Program-made: the position numbers and the translations under genes | The notes under the pieces: model-generated | What the model was told of the DNA's origin: nothing | The model's input: only the letters and a program-made list of their open reading frames with translations | Database searches by the model: none | Shown: positions 35,446 through 45,782 of the stretch, piece by piece | Layout: each line of letters starts with the position of its first letter | Numbering within the stretch: position 1 is the first letter of the stretch | Assembly: GCF_008728515.1 (NCBI RefSeq) | Contig: NC_044981.1 | Coordinates: 135,595,937 to 135,659,936 of the forward strand | DNA length: 64,000 bases | Direction: 5' to 3' | Origin: Papio anubis | Lineage: Eukaryota; Chordata; Mammalia; Primates; Cercopithecidae

Positions 35446-36154
35446 CAGTTGACCCTTGAACAATGTGAGGAATTAAGAGTGTCTACCCACTGCACAGTCA
35501 AAATTCCAGGAAAACTTTTGACTTTCCAAAAACTTAACTGCTAATAGCCTACTACTGGCTGGAAGCTTATAAACAGTGGATCAATATATATTTTCTATGT
35601 TGTATTATATATTGTTTTCTTGCAATAAACTAAAAAAACGAAAATGTTATTAAAAAAAATCATAAGGAGGCCGGGTGCAATGGCTCACGACTGTAATCTC
35701 ACCACTTCGGGAGGCTGAGGTGGGCAGATCATGAGGTCAAGAGATCGAGACCATCCTGGCCAACATGGTGAAACCCCATCTCTACTAAAAATACAAAAAT
35801 TAGCTGGGTGTGGTAGCGCACACCTATAGTCCCAGTTACTTGGGAGGCTGAGGCAGGAGAATCTCTTGAATCCGGGAGGCGGAGGTTGCAGTGAGCCGAG
35901 ATCGCACCACTGCACTCCAGCCTAGTGACAGAGTGAGACTCCGTCTCAAAAAAAAAAAAAAAAAAACCATAAGGAAGAAAAATATATTTACGTTCATTAC
36001 GTAGAAATGGATCATCATAAAGGTCTTCATCCTTTTCAGGATAAGGAGAAAGAGGAGGCATTGGTTTTGCTCTCTCAGGGGTGGCAGGGGCAGAAAAAAA
36101 AATTCTTGTATAAGTGGAACTGCACAGTTCAAAGCCTTGTTCAATGGTCAACTA
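35446..36154 (-). mobile_element. Tigger2-like element in reverse orientation, split by an Alu
   Basis: The left end CAGTTGACCCTTGAACAA and right end TGTTCAATGGTCAACTA form terminal inverted repeats with flanking TA. The right third (ggatcatcataaaggtcttc) encodes, on the - strand, an acidic tail resembling the Tigger2 transposase C-terminus. An Alu occupies 35669-35966. This copy is inverted relative to the one at 33186-34072. Confidence 0.8.
35669..35966 (+). mobile_element. Alu element (AluS/Y-type) inside the Tigger2 copy
   Basis: Complete dimer with an A-tail at about 35948-35966. It is flanked by near-perfect target duplications ending cataagga (left, to 35668) and ccataagga (right, from 35967). 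Confidence 0.95.
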
Positions 36155-37411
36155 TAATTTCAACTGGGCACAAAATAGGGCATACATGTAATACTTAGAA
36201 CAGCCATGTGAAGAAGTCCTCAGAAAACACCCATATTATTTGAAAACAAAGATTTTTTTAAAGTTGGAGGAGAAGGGATGCTTTTATTTTAACCAATAGG
36301 GGGATGTAAAACAACAGCATAATTTTAACTGCAGGCCAGAATTAATTTGCCAAACATAAATAACTCAAACATACATAATTCCTACTGGAATGAATGACTT
36401 GTAAATTTTACACCAAACTTAATATGATGATCTATTAAGAAGGTAACATAAAAAAAAGAAAAAGTCTAAAACCAAATTAGATACTTTGCCCCTAACAATT
36501 CTGAAGGAAAAAAAAAAAGTGACAAGTAAAACTTAAAAATATACAAAGCGGTTTAGGGATTATCAATGAATTTAAATCTTGACCCATTCAAATAAATGAA
36601 AAATAAATACAACTAAAAATGAAGTAATATTGTACCATTTATAATTTGTAACAACTCCAAATATTCATACTCCCACTTTTCAAGTCAGTCACAAGATCAG
36701 AGTCGAGTTTTTTCAGGTAATAGATTCAAGCAAGCGATTATCTTTAATCAAAGAAAAAAAAAGAGCATGTAACATCAATATAAGTACATATAAAAACAAA
36801 GACAAATATCAATTATAAATATTTGAAGACTTACTGTATTTTTCCAATTATTAACAGCTAATGTAAGATTTTTACCATTTATTCAAAATACACAAAACAG
36901 GAAATGTTCTACATGAAAGCACTTAGTGACAGAAAAAATACTTGAAATGTTCCCACTTTTAGTATACAACTCAAAAAAAAATTATATATACATAAAAGGA
37001 GTAGATAAATCTAAATGTGAGTTAGCAGACACATCTTAGTATTTTTTATGAACCAGTCCCAAATTGAGATATGTAACTAAATGCCCTAATCATCGCCTGC
37101 TAAAAATTAGCTGAGAAAAAGAATAGGTCATACTTGGAAACTTCAGACAAAACTCATTTCAACTAAATGGGGTCTGATACTTTATTTTAAAGAATCACTT
37201 CCCTTTAAGACGTTACTATGTGGCAATCTACTTACTGCCTTCACAATCTTTATACTAGTGCATTAAATCCTTTAATTTTTCTCAAAACAACAAAAAAGTG
37301 GGCTTTGCATTTTATTTCAAAACATGAGATGTAAAAGTGAACAAATACTATCTTTTAATCATATCACACACAGATGTTTCTTAGCCAGCAACTATTTCAT
37401 AAATAAGGAAG
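36155..37411. other. RNF146 intron, nothing recognised
   Basis: AT-rich, A-run-containing DNA without a recognised repeat or exon. Confidence 0.4.
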
Positions 37412-37500
37412 CTCTTTGGCAAATTATCTGTGTGACCTTGGTCAAGTCAAAAGACCCCCAGTCTTTTGTTATCTCATCCTACTGTATAATTCTGTAATTC
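37412..37500 (+). repeat. MIR SINE fragment
   Basis: MIR core text tgtgtgaccttggtcaagtc, then atctcatcctactgtataat. Confidence 0.55.
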
Positions 37501-39239
37501 TAAGTTCTAAATGCTTTAATTAGCAGTCAGTTAACAACACTTTGGATGTGAATTAACCCAAAAGGTAATACGCCACAAAAACTAAACACAGTCCATAAGT
37601 AAGCACAGGTGGTTGTAGCCAAGTGTTACATAAATTGGTTTCTATATCCACAAAGATGTTGTTCCACAAATTCAGATTCCTCAGGCACAAGGCAACCAGA
37701 TAAGAGAATGGAAAAGGCTCAGTACCTTCTATTACTAACACGGGAGAAAAATACGCATTCGAATTCCCAACTGTCAGAGCTGTTAGATGTTTCCTGGTAG
37801 TATATGGTTAACATATAAAATAATACTCTTTAAACAGATCGATATTGTGAAAACAACATATTTAATATCCTTTTCTTCTTTTAACTCAAAATATCGTTTT
37901 GGATCCTTTTTTAAAAAAGTCTGTTCCTTTCCTCTGACAATTTAAGTTGGTGGAGACTGAAACAAAACACTTTGTAAGTTGACATCTCCTTTTAAAAAAA
38001 GTTAATTTTTTCTTTCTCTTGTCTAAAAGACTAGCTATTTGGAGAAAGTTTTCCTGATGATTATAATTCTACCAAGTTTTGAACAACCAGCAAAGAAAAA
38101 AAATATTTAAATGTATTTCCATTCTGCCCACACGACACACTGGCCCATTTGAGACATAAATTCTAAATGAAAGATTGGACTGAACAACATCCTCCACTTT
38201 AAGATACACAAGGCACCAAAACAAACACATCCAAAATCTATTTTTAGAGTGGTGTTTCACTCTTCCGGTTTTCTCTTTAAAACGAGATTTACTTGACCTA
38301 TTTTCATGTGTTTTTAGGGCACCCAGGCACTCTATACAAACAATATTTGCTAGTCATAAAACAGCAAAGCAAAAATCACAAATCCTGGTATTAGTGTGGG
38401 ACATTTTCTCCATGTGTCCTTACGTGCCATGTCTTTTAAAAGTCTAAATACAGATTCACTGACTAAAATGTCCTAAGTCTTCCAAATTCTATAATTATAT
38501 ACTGGATTGAATGCCATTATACGTTCACATCCCATTTGAAAAGTACACACATGGGGTGGGGGTGATGCGCCCAGTACCTGAAACGTCAATCATACAAAGA
38601 ACAAAGCGTTCCCTATCTTTGGGCTTTCTTCTCACCTCAGTTCTACACTGTTTCAATATTACAAAAATATTAAACAAAATGTTCAAAACTTGAGATATAA
38701 GTGCTCGCTATGGCACTTGTAGAAAAGAAATTAAAACGTATACCAAAATGATTAACGATAAAAAATTCTAGTTGCCAGGATGTGTGTGTAAACTTACAGT
38801 CCTGTAGGTTTTACCTGTGGAGAGGACGGTTCCTTCTCCACACTGTTAAAAACAATTTTACATTCTTTAGAAGCCTTCGCAAAATAAATAGCGACAACAA
38901 TGGAAGACCCACACTCCTCTCATGGGATGGAGGGTAGGAAGAGAACTCCCCACCCAACAAACAGAACAAAGCAACAGTCTCAGCTTTCAAGATGCACAGA
39001 GGGTTTGGAGGCTCAAGGGATACTGTGAGATCTCTTAATTGTTCCGATGCTTCAACAGCCGTCAAAACAACTAAGAATATGCAGCGCTGGGCTTCACTAG
39101 AACAAGGTGCAGGGATTGCTCTCTTCGTATTAGCCAAGACCAAGACACCGAGGAGGAGGAAAAAAAGGAGGAAGAGAGAGAAGAGAAAGCAGCAGCCAGA
39201 GACACTCCGGGAAAAGACAAAAATGCAGACTGTATGCCC
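37501..39239. other. RNF146 5' intron and region downstream of the CpG island
   Basis: No repeat recognised. Two reverse-strand donor-like sites lie close together: CCACAG then GTAAAA, with the exon end at about 38818; and GACT then GTAAGT, with the exon end at about 38796. They are candidate ends for a first or second non-coding RNF146 exon. Unproven. Confidence 0.35.
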
Positions 39240-40110
39240 TGGCTTCGATCTGACCCAAGGCCTAAACTGTCTGACCCCACACGGGAAACAGGGAGCAGGC
39301 TACTGTCGAAAAACCATCGCCGCCCCTACACCTCGAGGCCAGGAGGTCCCCGGGTAAAGGCCTGAAACCACGGCCCAAGGGGAGGAGAGGGACCCGCCTG
39401 CCACCCGAGGCAGCGACGCGGGCTCAGGCGGAAGAGGCTGCGCAGTAATGGCCGCTGCTCCGCCCCTCGCACCCGGACCGAGACCAGCTCCGGCCGTCAC
39501 CTAGGGCAGCGGCTGCGGCGCCCTCGGGCAGCGCATGGGCTGTCACGGTCGTCTTGCCTGCCCCAGCAGCCAAGGCGGGGGTGGTGGAAAGGGCTGAGCT
39601 GTCCCATCCCGCCTCTGCGCGGACAGCCGGGGCCGCGCCAGCCCAAGGGCGTCCATCTACGTACCGGCCCCTGACCCCGCCGCCGCCCCTCTCAGGCCCC
39701 GAGCGCAAGGCCGACCCGGAGTACGTTGCGGCTGGAGGTGACACCGCGAGGTATGCCTCCTCTCCCCGAGTGAGGATCCTGGAGTGGCCGGCGTTCACCC
39801 TGCTCCCCCGAGAGGGCCTCGCTCCGACTCCCACCTCTCCGGCCACAGCTGCGGCCACCTCGCAGTCTTTTCTCTCTGGCCTTGGAGCCCGCAGCGGCCG
39901 GGAACGCGCGCGGCCGTCACGTGACCACTCGGCGCGTCACGAAGGCGGGGCCGCGCGGGGCGGAAGCCGTGCCGCGCACCCGCGAGCTGGCTCCGGCGTC
40001 TCCTTTTTCTGTCCCTGCATCGCTTCGCTGCCTGCCCGCACTCTCTTGCTTGTGGGGACCGGCGACTTCGCTGCTTGGATTCTTCTGGCTGCTTTAGAGT
40101 GTGCTTTGGT
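39240..40110. promoter_or_regulatory. RNF146: CpG island, likely RNF146 promoter and first exon
   Basis: This is the only extended CG-dense block in the window. It holds GC boxes (cgcccc near 39461, ggcggggc near 39945), an ETS-like CGGAAG at 39961 and a palindromic E-box GTCACGTGAC at 39916-39925. It lies about 19 kb upstream of the RNF146 coding exon in the right direction. A candidate first-exon donor on the - strand is CCTAG then GTGACG, with the exon end at 39501. Transcription from such islands is often bidirectional, so a + strand transcript is possible. Start-site positions are not determinable from sequence alone. Confidence 0.75.
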
Positions 40111-40254
40111 TGTATTAGGGCCCAGAGGCGCTGAAAGAATGCAGTTCCAGCAGAGAGAGATTTGGGGTGGAGGAAGTAAAACGTGTGTAGGCCCGGCAGG
40201 TGGTGCTGCTCAAAAATCCAGCTTTGCTATCCCGAGGAAGCCCTGGGGCGCCTA

Positions 40255-41084
40255 GCTGAGTTTCGGCTTGAAGATCCCTTAGCAAAAGTACTGCTTGTTC
40301 CACTTCAAGAAAAAAAAAAAAAAAAGGAGGGTCGTGGGCGGGGATGGAGGGGAGAGAGTACTTTAGGACTTTCCAATTTATTCACCTTTTTAATGGTTGA
40401 GCAATTTAATACGGGAAAAAATTGGTATTTTATTTTGAGCCCTCCCCTTTTTAAAAAACCAGAATAGTGCCTGAGAAACTGAAGAAAGAAATTAATCTGC
40501 GTGAGAATCTAAAATTAAATAGGTTATTTTGGTCGCAAGCCTGTGGTTTTAAACATCAGACCTCTAGCAGTAATTCACCATTTTAGCATGTACGTTTCCT
40601 TTTTCAGAACTGATAAAATTTTCCTAATGTGTAGGAAAATGAAGAGGGTGGAAGAGCAGACCTTTTATCTTTAAAAGAGTATGTATTTCAACATTCTGTG
40701 ACAGTGTCTTCTCGCATTTTGGGATTTCATTAACTGATTCAGGATTGGAAGTTTTCAGTGCCCTTATAGGTATAGAAATGTTATGTTTTCTGTTATTCTC
40801 CTGAAATCAGTTTATTTCAGGGTTTTTATTCACATATATTAATATGTCAACCAATCTCTTGAAGGGTGCATCTAGTTCAGTGATACTTGTGCATGTATGC
40901 AATACTGTTTTTCTCCTAAGTTCTATACATGTAGAAATATTGAAGTGTATATCCTTTAAGCTTAGTTTTCTATCTTTATCTTCTTATTAGCCACTCAGTT
41001 TTGTCCCTGTATCCTACACAGCCCAAGAACAGAGAACAGCTAAAATTTGATATGTACTCGAAGATTCCAGCTTGAAGAGGTAAT
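40255..41084. other. Upstream flank of the CpG island, nothing recognised
   Basis: Contains an A-run at about 40310-40324 and a G-rich stretch (gggcggggatggagggg, 40337-40353) with some potential for quadruplex formation. The rest is AT-rich unique DNA. Confidence 0.4.
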
Positions 41085-41250
41085 GCTAGTATTAACTAAC
41101 GATGTACCGGGTGTTTCTCTAAGTGCTTTATTCATATATACCCATTTAATTCTCCTAATAAACTATGAGGTAGACACTATTATTATTCCCATTTTATAGA
41201 GAGAGACACACAGCTAAGATTTGAATCCAGGCACAGACTGTAGTCAACTA
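41085..41250 (-). repeat. MIR SINE
   Basis: Clear reverse MIR core: ctaagtgctttattcat, taattctcctaataaac, tatgaggtagacactatta, cccattttatag, acacagctaag, ttgaatccaggcacag. Confidence 0.85.
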
Positions 41251-41559
41251 GTTCCACCTCTTCTCACTCATACCCAGGGTCTTTGTATTTCAAATGGCTG
41301 CATTTTTCTTTGTTCAAACCCATCTTTAATTCATCTCTTTTATGTCTTATATACATTGGCATATAATCTGTTGGCTGTTCCTTCAGAGTATATCCAGAAT
41401 CCAACTGCTTACCACCTCCACTACAATCTACATTATCACTTGTTTGGATTATAGTATTATGGTAGACCAAGAACTAGTCTTTTCTTTGACTCTGTTCTCA
41501 ATACAGAATCCAAAATTACTTAAAAAGAAGTGAGATCATACCGTAACTCCCTTGCTCAG

Positions 41560-42077
41560 AGTCTCCTATGGCTTCCCAACACAAGTACAAACCAAAGTCC
41601 TAACAATGACTTTAAAATCCTCCCCTCATTACATCTTTGACCCCACAGACTGTTTACCCAGCTTTGTATTCCCAGAAAGCTCTCCACAGGCTCCCAACCT
41701 CATAGTCTTTGCAGTTGCGGTTTCCTCTGCTTAGAACACTCTTCCCCGTCATGCTCCCTCCATATGTGCTCAGATGTCCAACTCTTCAGTCAGTCCTTCT
41801 ACTTGTCACCACATTTTAAATCATGACATTTCCCATTCCCGATATTTCATATTTCCTCCTTTACTTTTTAATACTTATCACAATGTAATGGATAATTTAT
41901 TTTACTTACTAATCTTCATCATATGTCTCTTCACATGAGGACGCAAGACTTGGGAGGCCAGGAATGTGTGTTCTATTTTGTATCTCAACTGCCAGGAATA
42001 GTGCCTGACCCATTTAAAGAGGTTCTCTGTAAATATGTGTTACATGAGTGAATGAATGAATGAATGAATGAATGAAT
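41560..42077 (+). repeat. LINE-2 3' end with (GAAT)n tail
   Basis: L2 text in order: ctcctatggcttcccaac, caaagtcctaacaatgac, ctttgcagttgcggtttcc, cttagaacactcttcccc, cagatgtccaactcttc. It ends with the (tgaa)n tail typical of L2 at about 42046-42077. Confidence 0.8.
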
Positions 42078-42085
42078 ACACACAT

Positions 42086-42374
42086 GGCCGGGCACGGTGG
42101 CTCACGTCTGTAATCCCAGCACTTTGGGAGGCCGAGGTGGGCGGATCACGAGGTCAGGAGATCCAAGACCATTGTGGCTAACACAGTGAAACCTCGTCTC
42201 TACTAAAAATACAAAAAAATTAGCCAGGCATCGTGGCACACGCCTGTAATCCCAGCTACTCGGGAGGCTGAGGCAGGCGAATCGCTTGAACCTAGGAGGC
42301 GGAAGTTGCCTGAGATCGTGCCACTGTACTCCAGCCTTCACTGCAACAGAGCGAGACTCTGTCTCAAAAAAAAC
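42086..42374 (+). mobile_element. AluY-like element
   Basis: Full dimer with the AluY-type phrase gaggtcaggagatc and gtggctaacacagtg. The right arm has a small local rearrangement (ccagccttcactgcaacag). Inserted next to the L2 tail. Confidence 0.93.
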
Positions 42375-42387
42375 AACCACATTCATG

Positions 42388-42543
42388 TATGTGACTGTGT
42401 ATATATATACACATATATATACACATGATACTTATGTATATGTACATATATGTATATACGTATATACTTATATGTACATATATACGTGTATACATATATA
42501 CTTACGTGTGTATATATACATATACACACTTTTTATATATATG
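42388..42543. repeat. Complex TA/TG/CA-rich microsatellite
   Basis: About 155 bp of mixed TATA, TATG and CATA units. Short open frames across it are composition artefacts. Probably grown from the Alu tail. Confidence 0.93.
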
Positions 42544-42544
42544 A

Positions 42545-45500
42545 ATAAAAGTGAACTTCTCATTATTTTTCAGTAGTTGCATATGAAGAGCAGAATTGAA
42601 TGCATGGCATACTATACACCCTACCTCCATCAGCCACTTGAAAGAAAGATAGTGAGAAGTTTATATCTTTGAATAATACAGGACAGCACCTCTCAACATT
42701 GTCAGAGCGCTGGTTTCCAGTAATTAAGAGTAACTGGTTTCCAGTAATTTTAAGTACCAAAACTTCAGATTATTTGCTTAAAGAAATAAATCCGAGCCTA
42801 AGAGTTTCAATATATTTCTGTAACAATGTTACTATAACTGGGATTCCATTTCGCTTCATTGAATCAAAGGTAAAGAAGTTGCAGCTGACTGCTAGGAATT
42901 ACCCAGTGGCCTGTTTGATTATAGCTCATTGTCTATTTCCCACAACTTACAAAATGCTTTCCTGAATACTACACGTCTCCAAGCGCCTACTCTTCTCCAC
43001 ATATCCTTCCAACACTCAAAATTGTCCAATGTTGTTTGTTTTACTTAAGGATCAAAGCATTTTTTTTTTGTTTACTTAATATTCTAAGACATCCATGAAA
43101 ATGCATTTCTTGAGAAAATGATGTGTTACAATAGAATGTATGTTGAAACCACTGATGTGGCTAATTTAGGGTGGCGGTGTTCAGTGTTATCTAGTGACCC
43201 GTATGGGTCTTGTGACTCTTGTGGAGTGTCTTATAGTAAATTGTTCTTCTAATACTACTAAGATACTAGTTACTTTGTTTACTTGCACTCTCTCAAATGT
43301 ACAGTGGAGTTTTCCAGAAGCTACATGATATGTGATATAACAATAGATTGATTACAGAAGCAGATATGAGAATTTGACTGTATCTATTAAACCAGTCATT
43401 AAAACGATGTAGAAAAAAATGTAAAACTCATTCAGTTAGCTTTGTTTTGGAAAATGTAGGGGTTTTTTTTTATATAAAGTATGTTAATACTTAATGGGTC
43501 TTATTTTTAAATGAACTAGTACATATTGTAAACCATTCTCAGTTTCAACTTTTTAATTTGGTAAATATTGGTTAACTCATAAACAAAAGTTCTTTGGGGG
43601 TCTTCTATAACTTAACACTGTCAAAGCGTCCTGAGACCAAATGAGAATGCTTGTCTGGGTCTATTTTGCTTACCAAGTCCAAGTTAAATTTCTTCCCTTT
43701 TCACATGCTGGCAATCATCTGATAGCTATGGACACAGCTTTCTCGTATGCCTGGAAACAGAACAAACCAGATTCAGGAACGTACCAGTCATTAGAGCTAG
43801 CAGATGAATGGAAATCAAACCAAGAGGAAGCTCTGGAGAGCGAATTTTTTTTATTTTAATTAAAAACTTTGTTCCCAGAGCTGATAGATAGGTTGGTTTC
43901 TGTCCTATCATTTGATGTTCTTCTTACAGTAATCAAACAGTATATTATTTTCTAGTAGAATTCCTTTGTAAATAATAATATACTAGCCAGTTTAGCTTGT
44001 ATTTTTCTTTTACCTAATGTGATTATCAGTGCTTTCTCTTCTAATGGTTCTTAATGTTCCTACATCAACCACAGACATTACAACTGAATTAGGATAATGT
44101 ATGGCTAGAAAATAGCCCAAGAGTCACTGAGTCAAACTTTATGGTTTGACTATAAAGTCAACATGCATTTACTTCCTAACCTGTTTGTACATATATATAA
44201 TATGTATTTATTACTTTTTAGATGTCTTCTGTTGACAGTAGTAGCTTTGATATCTCCAAAGTCTATGCTTGTTTCATTAGATGACATAACCTTTCCTTGA
44301 GCATAGTATTGAAAGATAAGAATAAATGCTGTATTTTAACAGTGGAGGTTTTTTAAGCTAGCTTATTATTTTAACAAAATAGTCACTTAATGTACTCCAT
44401 CACGTAAAGGAAATTGCTTATGGTCATCAAAGCAGCAACTATGTTTTGTGATGTCACATTTTCCTCAAAATGGTTAGGATTTGGGAAATCAAAATTACAT
44501 GGTTTATAAGCATCCATATTTAGGATTTATTTATGAAGCCCTATGCATACTGTATGAGTTTAATATAATTATAACCTAAAAGTTTGAAGTATTTTCACAG
44601 AAGTTTGTCAAGCAAGATTCTGTTTGGAAAACAAAAGCCACCTTAAGTATTTCAGACAGAGGCTCTAATGTAGTGAAATGGTAGCAAAAGTGTTGGAAAA
44701 CTGAAGGAACTAAAAAAGAAAGATGAGGATACCTTGAAATCAGTAACTGCAGAAAGTCACCAGCTCATCTAAGTTTGGAGGAGCAAAGGGTGTTCTGGGA
44801 GCTCCTGGAAGCTTCTGGAGCACTTTTTATGAATTGCTGTAATAGGAAGTCAGGGTCCCAAATGCTCATTGAGCCTGCAGAAGTCCAGCAACTCAGCCAT
44901 AAGCAGTCACCTACCACTCCAATGTCAGAACCAGAAATGAATAGGAAAGAAATCACCTTCTCCTTTCCACCTTTTTTCATGTGAATGCCTTCGATTGACA
45001 AAACCAAACAAGAAACCATCTATGAAAGAATTCTCAAAAACAACTTTTTCCAGCTCCCTTAGATATAAAGAAGAAGATGGGAGTGCCATTATAAGGTTGG
45101 GCATCCAGTATCTGGTTCAAAAAGTTTAAAAAATGATTTATTATATTGCTCAGGGTGATAGATATTCTGAAATATGGAAAGAACTAGAATAGTTGATTGC
45201 CTGTTTTTTTCTAAGATCTTAAACCATTTTTTTCACCACAACGATCCAGGTCCACGAATATCTTTTCATCATTGTACTATCAGACAACTGCAACTCATTG
45301 AGGTTACCAATGTTCACAGGTAGCCCAGAGTAGAATCATGGTGAACAGAGAAAGACTGGCTGAGGGGAATATGAACATGCATCAGTAAAGGTTCAGTAAA
45401 GACATGATGAGTCCTAGGATCAGGAGAGCCATAAACTAATTCAGGCATGCTACTTACTGTATCCAAATATCATTTTTTTATATGTAGCCACAAAACGGGT

Positions 45501-45725
45501 AAATTATCATCTCTATTCAGAGATTTGACAATGAAATTTAAGACAAGTGGCCAAGCTTGGCCAAACTTGAAAAAGTTGGCCAAGGTTGAAAAACCTTAGC
45601 TATTACGATTACATTATTTGACCTATCTCAAATTCTGAGCTAGTTCCTCCAGTCTCTCCTTCAGTCTACTAGAAAGCATAAGAATAAATACCTATAATTT
45701 CATAACTTATATTGTCTTTGGCAAA
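42545..45725. other. Intergenic unique DNA
   Basis: No repeat family, spliced exon or RNA gene recognised over about 3.2 kb. A perfect 16-bp palindrome occurs at 45548-45563. Small open frames (for example 43641-43859 and 44775-44984) have no recognisable domain. Confidence 0.45.
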
Positions 45726-45782
45726 AACTAATAAATTTTTTTCTTTTTTTCTGTTTTATATATATAGTCAGTATATATATTT

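Noticed and set aside
39554..40255. A 233-codon open frame on the + strand across the CpG island
   Set aside because: High GC removes stop codons by chance, the opposite strand is equally open, the protein is low-complexity (Ala/Pro/Arg/Gly) and no known domain is visible. Treated as promoter sequence.
42286..42576. Open frame of alternating Tyr/Ile/His/Thr residues
   Set aside because: Produced by translating an Alu end and a TA/CA microsatellite.
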